From NCBI GenBank assembly GCA_963811905.1, contig CAWETK010000020.1, forward strand, positions 213,410 to 277,409: a DNA stretch of 64,000 nt. Direction: 5' to 3'. This DNA is from DATFVA01 sp963811905. Lineage in GTDB: Bacteria > Bacteroidota > Ignavibacteria > Ignavibacteriales > Ignavibacteriaceae. The notes under the pieces were generated by a model that saw only the letters and a program-made list of their open reading frames with translations, was not told the origin of the DNA and did not search any database. Below, piece after piece: positions 47,401-54,283 of the stretch. A program made the translations under genes and the position numbers. The stretch's first letter is position 1. Each line of letters begins with the position of its first letter.

Positions 47401-47716
47401 TACTGCCGTCAATGGAAAAATCAAGAAAATCCATCTGGGCTGTGGATGCTCCATTTCCTCCCCAGGTAATGAAAAATTTTACCTCGGTCAAAAGTGAATT
47501 GGCTGGTATGTATGAACGTATATTTTCCCATTTAATATAACTTCTGTATGTATTGCCATTTATACCAGCAAATAACGAATTATTCCCATACCCATATCCT
47601 GTATTATGATAGATATAAGTATCTAAACCGGGAATATCCTGGGTATATGTCTGGGCGGAAATAAAACCAGTAGACATCATAATTATGGTAAAAAATAATA
47701 TTATAAAGTTCTTCAT
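44432..47716 (-). CDS. Cassette C T9SS surface protein (intact)
   Basis: A 1094-residue intact secreted protein. Signal MKNFIILFFTIIMMSTGFISA. Residues ~20-190 are a module not seen in the other cassettes (DTYIYHNTGYGYGNNSLFAG, SASTLEYSFPELKQKVQDA), possibly a carbohydrate-binding-type jelly roll. The shared core begins around residue 365 (GVFLNQDYNVPGQPYYS, FYFDRWTGSGLQFEHSG, TAVMKGHLLS) and leads into sialidase-like propeller strands to ~790. A sandwich domain (RSGVILKNGIEFVFNTGDI) and the CTD (NYPNPFNPATTINYQLP ... KKMLLLK) follow. Partner lipoprotein is at 47914. Surface-exposed via T9SS; ligand unknown. Confidence 0.87.
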   Translation of the reverse strand: MKNFIILFFTIIMMSTGFISAQTYTQDIPGLDTYIYHNTGYGYGNNSLFAGINGNTYRSYIKWENIRSYIPANSLLTEVKFFITWGGNGASTAQMDFLDFSIDGSISQTYDNIETGVLWGTKSASTLEYSFPELKQKVQDAVNGGTNEVHIGIKNQNESNSDYYVSYQFNVSLRVTYMLNQITVTQVDKDDNQFGEAGRWLLSQWYYYPVPFNLNYQSGYTLPLKSHQEFKENSYQKYWQWKQNDNIITQNHYRFVTASTLDLFKAKYELSYEGVRVQTSLEGTSLNVGNIKFADPWYIDYKDLDFTNTNVTSLRNRGMKNDGEDALKYRNRNSPFYPDYNTEYTNIENGVEDPPHSYQGVFLNQDYNVPGQPYYSIQSPTQSIPLGGKYGDRTFYFDRWTGSGLQFEHSGEATSAVVFTSANATATAVMKGHLLSDKTTAFASNGQRNTIRDINSIYHIFYISMYKIWHTHSLTSDFNGAWSQEEEVPLAYGAYHPVSLSVDYNGSDQIAIVYVDESAFMWHTIINKNTGAVVETHSYSNVVLDYNYINSVLPVVAFSPYQLITVYKPSQNSGLYYARKYRVDDNDPWTYEEGIQIPHTSFTSLNPTIASIKDGPWRDIFFLAFQEGNINTTINYCQTLMSLPLNFNFDIISTGSGYNINYSPSISLYRIPSLYALYKPMVSWTARSGGELPKSNSGEGTQVPEPRMVCRQQNSGNSWGSCFVAGQNVNYSYNNSVISSTTNQSVIAWSESNGTLSNWVRRDGTSYSTVFCLEPAGLIPNVTTGISFSNIKAFTYDPSVMPSILNQGVTNFSGTPDCGGITKEASTIDFTYSRSGVILKNGIEFVFNTGDIINGDSVVKFIEMPDTIVCHSINELNQPLRTEEFQLDHNSNLLFTNYYYVINKEGADTLLTENESVNYKVELVNSLTSEVAGTFDNITYTRTNLDDYENISYQVNCSGIPEGNYFLRLVTGETGGAEYSLINTLNDGSNLNKKSYNKVMYTGNEVPTTYALSQNYPNPFNPATTINYQLPKTGFVTLKIYDILGKEVASLVSEQMNQGRYSVNFDASRLASGVYIYRLQVNDYVSSKKMLLLK

Positions 47717-47913
47717 TGGAGTGCTCCTATAGTATTTATTTAAATTAAATAGTTAACTATCTTTGCACTGGAAATAAAAAACCCTGAATTTTCCACTTTG
47801 TGTGGAAATTCTATTTTGGTTAACCAGCCAATCGGTATTTATTTCCATTTTAAGCGGGACGGTGCAAACGTCCCGCTGTATTTACTTTGGTAAAATTTCT
47901 CCTTTTATTTTAA

Positions 47914-49215
47914 CTACATTCTTTTCCCGACTACGATCAAAGCTTTATCTCCATCAAACCCCACTGTAACAATTATGTTGTCCTTAACAGAAAGAGAATA
48001 GAGAGCAGAGCCATTCAGTTGCAGTAATTCAGTAGATACTTTCCAGCTTACTCCGTTGTAGTGTGCTAAAAATCCATAATTGCCGCAGACAAAAATATCA
48101 TTTAAATTATTTCCTCTTATCCTGTAAGTATAGGAACCGGGAAGTGTTGATTCCACAGCCCAGTTTCCGGTTTTATTATTATATATTCCATCGCCGCTGG
48201 TATAAATTATTTTCCCTGTGGTTGTCCAGCAAGAGGTTGCTATCTTTCCATTCCAATGGATTGAATCGACGTTATTATCATTTATAGTCAGTATTCGCCT
48301 TTTTGAAGGTTCGAGACCCGAGGGAACAGAGCAATAAATCTTGCTTTGATTTGATGAACTTATGCTGGTTCCCCAGATATCAGCTATTTTCGCGTCTGTT
48401 CCGGTTTCTATTTTTGTCCATTGACCGTTTTGATAATGGGCGCTACTCCCTGAATTGCCTACTACATACAAGTCATTGCTGGAAGTTCCCCAGATTTTGT
48501 TTATAGCACCTTCTAATATTGGTTTTACTCCGCAATCCAGATTAACCGCATTTCCATCAAACCAACCGATACTTCCTCCATTCGTCAATACGATATTAGT
48601 GTTAGAAAAAGACCATATTGCACAAAGTGGCGGATACTCAACAGCACTGCAATTACCAAAATATCGTATTCTTTTCAACTTCCACTGAGTCCCATCCCAA
48701 TGCACTGCGTTATATGTTGTATAACCATTTATACTCGTATCAGCAATATTAATATCACCCACAGCCCAGATATTATTCGGGTTAATTATCACTACATCCC
48801 GGAGTTCGCAGCTTCCCGCTTCTCCTCCGAATGTCCAGGTCTGGAAGGTGAAGTTGTGGGAGGTGGTGTCCATAGTTGAAACTGGGACAGAAGCATTGAT
48901 TGATTGATTGTTTGATTGGATGAATGAAGTCAAATTATATGTCTTATTCGGAAGGAGTGAATCAATATAAAGGATTGTATCTGCTGAAGTCAAACTGATT
49001 GTTTCTGAATGGATGTCGTCTTTCAATAATTCGACATCTGCCGGCAAAGTAATATTTGCAGTTGTTAATTTAAGCCAGGCTTCGGTACAGCTTACATCTT
49101 CAAGGGTCAGACTTATCTGCGGCTGCTGTTCAGGCGGAATGGGGTTGCCCTTTTTGCAGGAAAACAGTCCAAAAGAAAATAATGCTAAAACGGACACTAA
49201 AACAAATACTCTCAT
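47914..49215 (-). CDS. Cassette C lipoprotein, FnIII plus beta-propeller
   Basis: A 433-residue lipoprotein: signal MRVFVLVSVLALFSFGLFSC with lipobox, KKGNPIPPEQQP linker, FnIII-like domain, then a propeller with IINPNNIWAVGDINIADTS, YNAVHWDGTQWKLKRIRY, INKIWGTSSNDLYVVGNSG and HYQNGQWTKIETG. The central part (CSAVEYPPL ... GGSIGWFDG) matches the partial gene at 63021, while the FnIII domain matches the other array members. A 197-base gap separates it from its T9SS partner, wider than in other cassettes and including CCACTTTGTGTGGAAA-like inverted sequence. Confidence 0.84.
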   Translation of the reverse strand: MRVFVLVSVLALFSFGLFSCKKGNPIPPEQQPQISLTLEDVSCTEAWLKLTTANITLPADVELLKDDIHSETISLTSADTILYIDSLLPNKTYNLTSFIQSNNQSINASVPVSTMDTTSHNFTFQTWTFGGEAGSCELRDVVIINPNNIWAVGDINIADTSINGYTTYNAVHWDGTQWKLKRIRYFGNCSAVEYPPLCAIWSFSNTNIVLTNGGSIGWFDGNAVNLDCGVKPILEGAINKIWGTSSNDLYVVGNSGSSAHYQNGQWTKIETGTDAKIADIWGTSISSSNQSKIYCSVPSGLEPSKRRILTINDNNVDSIHWNGKIATSCWTTTGKIIYTSGDGIYNNKTGNWAVESTLPGSYTYRIRGNNLNDIFVCGNYGFLAHYNGVSWKVSTELLQLNGSALYSLSVKDNIIVTVGFDGDKALIVVGKRM

Positions 49216-49632
49216 AAATACCCCGGAACTTTATAGTAAATATTTGCTGGGTTTCAGGATTAAAGTAGTTCAGGTACCCGATTTCAAAATAACTCCTGTG
49301 AGTACATTGCTAATTAAATAAAAACAAAATCTATTGTCAAATTAATTTATTCAAACATTGTTAAAGCTAATTGTTTTTGATATAAATATTTTTTATTGAA
49401 ACGAGTGATTCTCAGAAGCCGCCTTCCTACATATTTGATAGATCTTCATAAATCCCTGCTGAAACTTCGAAACAGTTGAAGTTCCATATTCAGGCTGGAA
49501 AAACAATCTTGAATTAAGGAGGTTGACTTGCCACGACTGACTTCCACGATTGATTTCAACTGGTTTTTAATAATATATTTTACCCTTTACTCATTTCTAG
49601 ATCTTGATAAATATAAAAGGGAATTATCCGCC
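49216..49632. other. Intergenic region with a shortened cassette upstream element
   Basis: 49249-49281 carries a short form of the conserved upstream block (minus strand GGTACCTGAACTACTT). A hairpin AACTTC ... GAAGTT at 49463-49482 recalls the REP-like elements. An in-frame 35-codon extension of the next gene exists (from 49528) but looks like translated spacer. Nothing else supported. Confidence 0.5.
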
Positions 49633-49845
49633 ATGGATGAAATAACTTATCAAAAAGAACTGAGAAAGGCTAAACGCAGAAAAGCTATAACCGATATATT
49701 GGTTTTATTATCTGTAATCGCTTTAGTCAATTTCTGTTATTATATAATTTCATTGTACGATGGAACCGAATACAGTTCTGGATTAATCATCGGAATAAGC
49801 ATTATTGCATTATTTATCGGAATCTTAATTATCAAAAATAAATAA
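49633..49845 (+). CDS. Small two-helix membrane protein
   Basis: A 70-residue protein, the only plus-strand gene in the right-hand half. Start at ATG 49633 (MDEITYQKELRKAKRRKAI) with AAAAGGGA upstream. Two hydrophobic helices follow (TDILVLLSVIALVNFCYYIIS and GLIIGISIIALFIGILII), joined by a short polar loop. Family and role unknown. It could be an isolated older gene into which the array grew on both sides. Confidence 0.55.
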   Translation: MDEITYQKELRKAKRRKAITDILVLLSVIALVNFCYYIISLYDGTEYSSGLIIGISIIALFIGILIIKNK

Positions 49846-49876
49846 TGAAATAATTCTAATTGTTATTATTGCTGTA

Positions 49877-50132
49877 AACGGTTAAAACCGTTAAGATATA
49901 TTATCCGTTTTATATAGGACCCAATGGCTGGAAGCCATTGGTTAATGAGAACCCCTGCAAAATGATATCCTGTTAAATTACCTGGACTTAAGATTTCACC
50001 ATCCTTGCGTAGGATGTCGAGATGACAAAATGTCTGATGTTCGAAATAACCAAGTTTAATGTGTCGCTGCTCTGCAGCTTTTAGGCAATAAGGGTAACAT
50101 TAACACTACTAATGTGTCGCCGTTATACGGCG
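49877..50132. repeat. Cluster of REP-like palindromes
   Basis: Four hairpins: AACGGTT-AA-AACCGTT (49877-49892), CCAATGGCT-GGA-AGCCATTGG (49921-49941), GCTGC-TCT-GCAGC near 50067-50079, and TCGCCG-TTATA-CGGCGA near 50116-50132. The first two match the layout of the element at 11317-11376. The latter two each follow TGTGTCGC or similar. No coding sequence. Confidence 0.6.
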
Positions 50133-50202
50133 AAGGCAGGGATTGAATTAACTTCAATTTCAGTCAGAGAACTGAGCTATGCGCACGCTTCAATGCACTT
50201 AG

Positions 50203-50586
50203 TCATAACACCTCACTAAGTTCTCGCGACAAGTCAGCCTGGGCGGTGATACCTGAACCACTCTCATATTTGAATATTTCTGCTCCGGCGAAAACACTTT
50301 TTAATCTATGAATATTCAGCCAGCCGCCGGTGTTGAATAAATTAATTATTTTATATCCCATTGGGATCTGTATCGGTTTGTCAGGCGAAATGGGTTCGTG
50401 TGTGTGTCCGAAGATAACTTTATCTGGCTCCGGGATGTTGATGTTATACAGTTTACCCAGCTCTTCAACTTCTGCAAGGCAGGCGTTGTAGTAAGCGGAA
50501 AATCTTTCCTGTACTTCCGGCAGCTTGAAGTATTCTTTGTTGTACCTGACTTGGGTTTGTGAGGAAATCGTATCAACGACCGGCTG
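50203..50586 (-). pseudogene. C-terminal fragment of a calcineurin-like metallophosphoesterase
   Basis: The minus-strand frame running to the stop at 50203-50205 gives about 127 residues of a phosphoesterase: VRYNKEYFKLPEV, LAEVEELGKLYN, and the diagnostic metal-binding GHTHEP in DKVIFGHTHEPISPDKP, then FNTGGWLN. It has no start of its own. At ~50587 it joins directly, in a different frame, to the N-terminal stub of a T9SS-type gene. The N-terminal two thirds, with the other metal ligands, are missing, so it cannot be active. Confidence 0.85.
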
Positions 50587-50804
50587 CCCCCGGAATTACT
50601 TGAATAATAGAAACCTATTTTAGTGGGGCTAACATTTGATCCAACGAACAAATGTGAATTATTATTCGGATCGAGTGTAATGGAAGTCTCACTTTTATGC
50701 TCTGAACTTGAGGTAATTGGAATTATGGGTATTGAAGATTGAGATTTAATATTAAACGGAATAATTAAAACTAAAGATATAATAATTAATAGTATATTTT
50801 TCAT
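50587..50804 (-). pseudogene. Cassette D T9SS partner, N-terminal stub
   Basis: Begins with a signal peptide MKNILLIIISLVLIIPFNIKSQ and ~50 residues of a sialidase-like opening (KSETSITLDPNNNSHLFVG, IGFYYSSNSGGS), then breaks into the phosphoesterase fragment and runs on out of frame to 50346. It takes the T9SS position behind the cassette D lipoprotein (32 bases after its stop), so a full surface-protein gene probably stood here and was deleted up to the phosphoesterase gene. The N-terminus differs from all other cassettes. Confidence 0.8.
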
Positions 50805-50836
50805 TTTAGTAACCCTTTTAACTTTTTATGAATTAT

Positions 50837-52111
50837 TTAATCAGACCCGTAAGAAATGATAGCCTTACCTCCCTTCGTTCCTGCGGCAACAATTATATTG
50901 CCTTTAACTGCACAGGCGTAATAGATATCGGCTGTTGGTTCATTAAACACCTTCCAGCGTAATCCATTAAAATGTGCCAAAAGACCAAAGTCACCCGCCA
51001 CCCAGATATTGTTGTAATCACTACCTCGTATCGATTCACTATAAATTAAAGGGATTTCTGTTATCTCATTCCAGTGAATGCCATCCTTGAGAGAGAATAC
51101 TCCCCCACCGCAGGTATATATTGCATTTTTATTTTTATACCAGATCGATTGAACCCTTCTTCCCGTATCCCAAAGAAAATCTGAAACCTGGTTGTTATTT
51201 ATTTCCAATATTTTTTTGTCGCCCGGAGAAGCAACATTTGAAATTGTACATAATATTAAACCATCAGAACCCCATATATCCTGAATAATGGTCGTCGTTC
51301 CGCTTTCAATTCTGCTCCACTGCCTATTTTGATAATGAGCTATTTTACCAAATTTCCCAACCGCATATATATTATTATCGGTTCCCCAAAGGTTATTAAC
51401 GGAAACAGGGATACATTCTGTGCTTAATTGATTCGTTCCATCAAAATGTGTTACCTGCGAACCGGAAGTTATCCATATGTCATGCTCATTTAAGGCAAGT
51501 ATTGATTTTGCAGGGTAAGATCCTGCCGAGGGTTGTCCGCAGAAAGTATAAAACTGAAGGCGCAATAATTCCCAGTCATTCCCATTCCAATGTACAGCAT
51601 TATATGCATTTGGATCCGGCTGACCTAAAGTATCAAGCAAATAAATCTCTCCAACTGCCCATATATCATTCTGATCAATTATTGCAACATCATAAAGTAC
51701 ACAACCCCCTGCTTCTCCACCGAATGTCCAGCTCTGCCAGGTTAAGTTGTGGCTGGTGGTATCCATAGTAATAACGGGCAAGGATGGACTTGTGATTGAT
51801 TGGTTGTTTGATTGGATGATTGACGAAAAACTATAGCTGGTTTTTGGGAGAAGCGAATCTATATAAAGTATTGTATCTGCTGAGGTCAGGCTAATCGTTT
51901 TGACAGGATTGTCGTCTTTCAGTATTTCTACATTTGCGGGGAGACTAATATTTGCAGTCGTTAATTTAAGCCAGGCTTCTGTGCAGCTGACATCTTCGAG
52001 GGTAAGGTTTATTTGCGGCTGCTCTCCCGGTGGAACCGGGTTATCTTTATTGCAGGAAATTAAAATTACGGTTGAAAGTAATGCTGCAGTAACAAATAAT
52101 GATAATTTCAT
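50837..52111 (-). CDS. Cassette D lipoprotein, FnIII plus beta-propeller
   Basis: A 424-residue lipoprotein. The first ~55 residues (signal MKLSLFVTAALLSTVILISC, linker, start of FnIII) are identical to cassette B. Later segments differ: NISLPANVEILKDDNPVKT, a propeller with VAIIDQNDIWAVGEIYLLDTLGQPD, LWGTDNNIYAVGKFG, IIQDIWGSDGLI and WVAGDFGLLAHFNG. The frame is intact although its secreted partner is reduced to a stub. The identical 5' region and spacer compared with cassette B point to a shared recent ancestor or conversion at that end. Confidence 0.83.
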   Translation of the reverse strand: MKLSLFVTAALLSTVILISCNKDNPVPPGEQPQINLTLEDVSCTEAWLKLTTANISLPANVEILKDDNPVKTISLTSADTILYIDSLLPKTSYSFSSIIQSNNQSITSPSLPVITMDTTSHNLTWQSWTFGGEAGGCVLYDVAIIDQNDIWAVGEIYLLDTLGQPDPNAYNAVHWNGNDWELLRLQFYTFCGQPSAGSYPAKSILALNEHDIWITSGSQVTHFDGTNQLSTECIPVSVNNLWGTDNNIYAVGKFGKIAHYQNRQWSRIESGTTTIIQDIWGSDGLILCTISNVASPGDKKILEINNNQVSDFLWDTGRRVQSIWYKNKNAIYTCGGGVFSLKDGIHWNEITEIPLIYSESIRGSDYNNIWVAGDFGLLAHFNGLRWKVFNEPTADIYYACAVKGNIIVAAGTKGGKAIISYGSD

Positions 52112-52147
52112 TCTATCCCCAAAATATTTTAATAAACAAAGTTATCG

Positions 52148-52195
52148 GGTTACAGGATTAGAAGTAGTTCAGGTACCCGCTGTAAAAGAGCCCTA
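52148..52195 (-). promoter_or_regulatory. Conserved cassette upstream element, copy 2
   Basis: Same block and same distance to the lipoprotein ATG as copy 1 at 43980-44027, identical over its length; function inferred only from conservation. Confidence 0.5.
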
Positions 52196-52551
52196 AAGAA
52201 CTGTTACAATAATTATCCTATTTATCATTAAAGTCAAATTAAATCTTTATTAGTAAAAATCGCCGTGTGATAAAATGACTTTCTGTTTAATCAGTAACAG
52301 AAATCATTCCGATGAATTTTGGTTCATATTTTTATTCCATATCAACTATTAATTTAAGTTATTGGCGGACAAAGATGACTTATTGGAAATAACAAAGCGA
52401 GAAGTTGCGATAACAGGAAGTCAAAAAGCGAAGCCCTCCCAATAAACAGTCCTCTCGTCAAGAAACAATTCAGCCTGGATAAATGATAATATTACAAATG
52501 CTTATAAGTGTTTTAATCAGGATTTAACAGTGAGCCTTTTATTATCTCAAT

Positions 52552-52573
52552 AAAAAAGGGAGCTTTCGCTCCC
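52552..52573 (-). terminator. GNRA-loop terminator after cassette E
   Basis: GGGAGC (52558-52563) and GCTCCC (52568-52573) with a plus-strand A-run before it, seven bases from the T9SS stop at 52580. Confidence 0.92.
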
Positions 52574-52796
52574 CTTAAATCACTTGAGTAATAACATCTT
52601 CCTGGCGCTTACATAATCGTTAACGCGGAGCTGGTATATATATACTCCACTGGCAAGATGGGATGCATCGAAATTAATCTGATATCTCCCCTGGTTCTTC
52701 TGCTCGTTTACAAGAGTCGATACTTCACTACCAAGGATATCATATATCTTTAGTGTGACATAACCATTCTGCGGCAGCTGGTAATTTATTGTAGTT

Positions 52797-52800
52797 GCAG
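52797..52800. repeat. Target-site duplication, left copy
   Basis: GCAG at 52797-52800 matches GCAG at 54280-54283. The uninterrupted paralogue at ~59217-59226 has a single TTGCAGGGTT, so one copy arose on insertion. A 3-base CAG duplication is also compatible. Confidence 0.75.
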
Positions 52801-54279
52801 CCCATTGCCTCATAATAAAATCTAACCATGGGGATGAGTTTTTGACTCATATAAAATCTGACTATTAAGTGATGAATAAGAACAGTTTATAATAATGCAC
52901 AAAATAAAATAAGTTAAGTTAATAATGAATTGATTAACTCAGCTTTTAGCTGGCTAAATTTAATATTTCAATAATTGTAGCCTGAATGCTGTTCTGCAAA
53001 TCAAAGGGGTTTAAGGTCTTTCTAAGGGCTAATAATTTTTTCTTTTTGTACGATGGAATGGTATAAGTTTCAAGCAGTCTATCTACGGGAGTTTTGGATT
53101 TATCATGCTTCTTAATGACCTTGCCATTTATTCTTTCCTTAGAAATAATTTTACTGGAAGGAATGAAGAAGTTAAAAAATAATGACCAGTAATTTTTATA
53201 GATATCATTAAGCATATTGACAATCTTAGGATTATCAAAACGTTCATAGCCAAGATATTGTCTAATGTGGGTCCAGTTCTTGCCTTCAATATGAGCATTG
53301 TCATTTTTTTGGTAGCTCCTTGAACGGGTATATTCAACGGGTCGTTTCCTGTGAGTAAAATATTTAAATAAATGCCAGTTAAGGAACTCCCCGCCATTAT
53401 CAGAATCAAAGCCCAGTATTTTGAAGGGTAGAGCCTCTTCAATGCTTCTAATAGCTTCAAAAGTGGTTTTCTCACCTTTTCCCCATATAGCTCTGGCTTC
53501 AGTCCAGCCAGTGGCGATATCCACTATATTTACAGTATATACAAAGGCTCCGGCTGTTGAGCTGCCACAATGAGCAACTGTATCAGCCTCAATAAACCCT
53601 GGCCTTGTTTCATCCCATTGATTCGTTTTTATGGGGACCTGCTTTTTTATTAAAGAACCGGGCTTTGTTGTCGATAGGCCAAGCTTACCTAACTTTTTTC
53701 TCTCTTTAGCTAGCAAACGGTCAATTGTCGCTGGTGATATATTCAGTAATTTTTTCCTGACAGGTTCAGATAATTTAATACAGTAAGATGATTCATAGGA
53801 AGACATCCATAGAGGTATTATAGTTACAAGTCTTTTAGAACATATTAGATTTGTTGCTTTTAGCATAATCTTAAGGAAATGAATGATTTCCGGATTATTA
53901 TACTTCGGTTTCCTTCCTGGTTTTTTCTTTTTTTCAGTTTTTTGATTTTCTTTTTTATTTAACAAGTGTATTGCATATTTACGGTTATAACCGCATACCT
54001 GGCAAAACTCATTTAATATTTTGTTCTTTTCTAACTTACCTGCTTTTTTATACCTGGATTTGATCTCTCTTAGATATTCTCTTTTTGCTTTCCGGCTCAT
54101 AATAATTCCTTTTAGATTTGGGTCAGGTATATTATGAGTCAACGAATACTGATCAAACCTTAGAGATGATTTTTCCCCATTTTTATGGGTGATTTCTTAC
54201 TTCTCCAGGGTTAGATTTATTTTGAGGCAACGACTGGGTTTTTATATCCTCATGGTTAGATTAATTGTGAGTCAATCCG
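52801..54279 (-). mobile_element. Insertion sequence (~1.48 kb) with a DDE integrase-type transposase
   Basis: Both limits are exact from comparison with the uninterrupted paralogue at 59220. Ends are imperfect inverted repeats sharing ATTG(C/A)CTCA and ATCTAACCATG: left from 52804, right complement of 54250-54277. Related sub-repeats recur inside each end: GACTCATATAAAATCTGAC at ~52843 on the left; GGTTAGATTTATTTTGAGGC (~54209) and GGTCAGGTATATTATGAGTC (~54121) on the right. Such multiple end repeats are probable transposase-binding sites. One transposase gene fills the interior. IS family not assigned. Confidence 0.93.
52946..54100 (-). CDS. Transposase, rve/DDE integrase core
   Basis: Start chosen at ATG 54100 (MSRKAKREYLREIKSRYKKA) with AAAGGAAT before it, rather than the upstream codon at 54142. 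About 384 residues: N-terminal helix-turn-helix region (LNEFCQVCGYNRKYAIHLLNK), a basic linker (KKKKPGRKPKYNNPE), then the catalytic core with Asp in FIEADTVAHCG, Asp in GFDSDNGGEF and Glu in DNAHIEGKNW. All three acidic residues are intact and the frame is unbroken, so the element may still be active. Similar transposases occur widely in Bacteroidota and Proteobacteria. Confidence 0.92.
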   Translation of the reverse strand: MSRKAKREYLREIKSRYKKAGKLEKNKILNEFCQVCGYNRKYAIHLLNKKENQKTEKKKKPGRKPKYNNPEIIHFLKIMLKATNLICSKRLVTIIPLWMSSYESSYCIKLSEPVRKKLLNISPATIDRLLAKERKKLGKLGLSTTKPGSLIKKQVPIKTNQWDETRPGFIEADTVAHCGSSTAGAFVYTVNIVDIATGWTEARAIWGKGEKTTFEAIRSIEEALPFKILGFDSDNGGEFLNWHLFKYFTHRKRPVEYTRSRSYQKNDNAHIEGKNWTHIRQYLGYERFDNPKIVNMLNDIYKNYWSLFFNFFIPSSKIISKERINGKVIKKHDKSKTPVDRLLETYTIPSYKKKKLLALRKTLNPFDLQNSIQATIIEILNLAS

Positions 54280-54283
54280 GCAG
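54280..54283. repeat. Target-site duplication, right copy
   Basis: GCAG, the partner of 52797-52800; the sequence GGTTAAAAGG that follows it continues the interrupted gene. Confidence 0.75.

Larger units (their letters stand above)
52112..52579. repeat. Inter-cassette spacer, copy 2
   Basis: Near-identical to 43944-44431 apart from short deletions (for example the CTGCAACATTCTGAC segment is missing). It holds the conserved upstream element at 52148-52195 and the terminator at 52552-52573. Non-coding. Confidence 0.9.

Noticed and set aside
49528..49632. 35-codon N-terminal extension of the small membrane protein
   Set aside because: Translated spacer-like sequence; the ATG at 49633 starts a compact two-helix protein with a plausible ribosome site.
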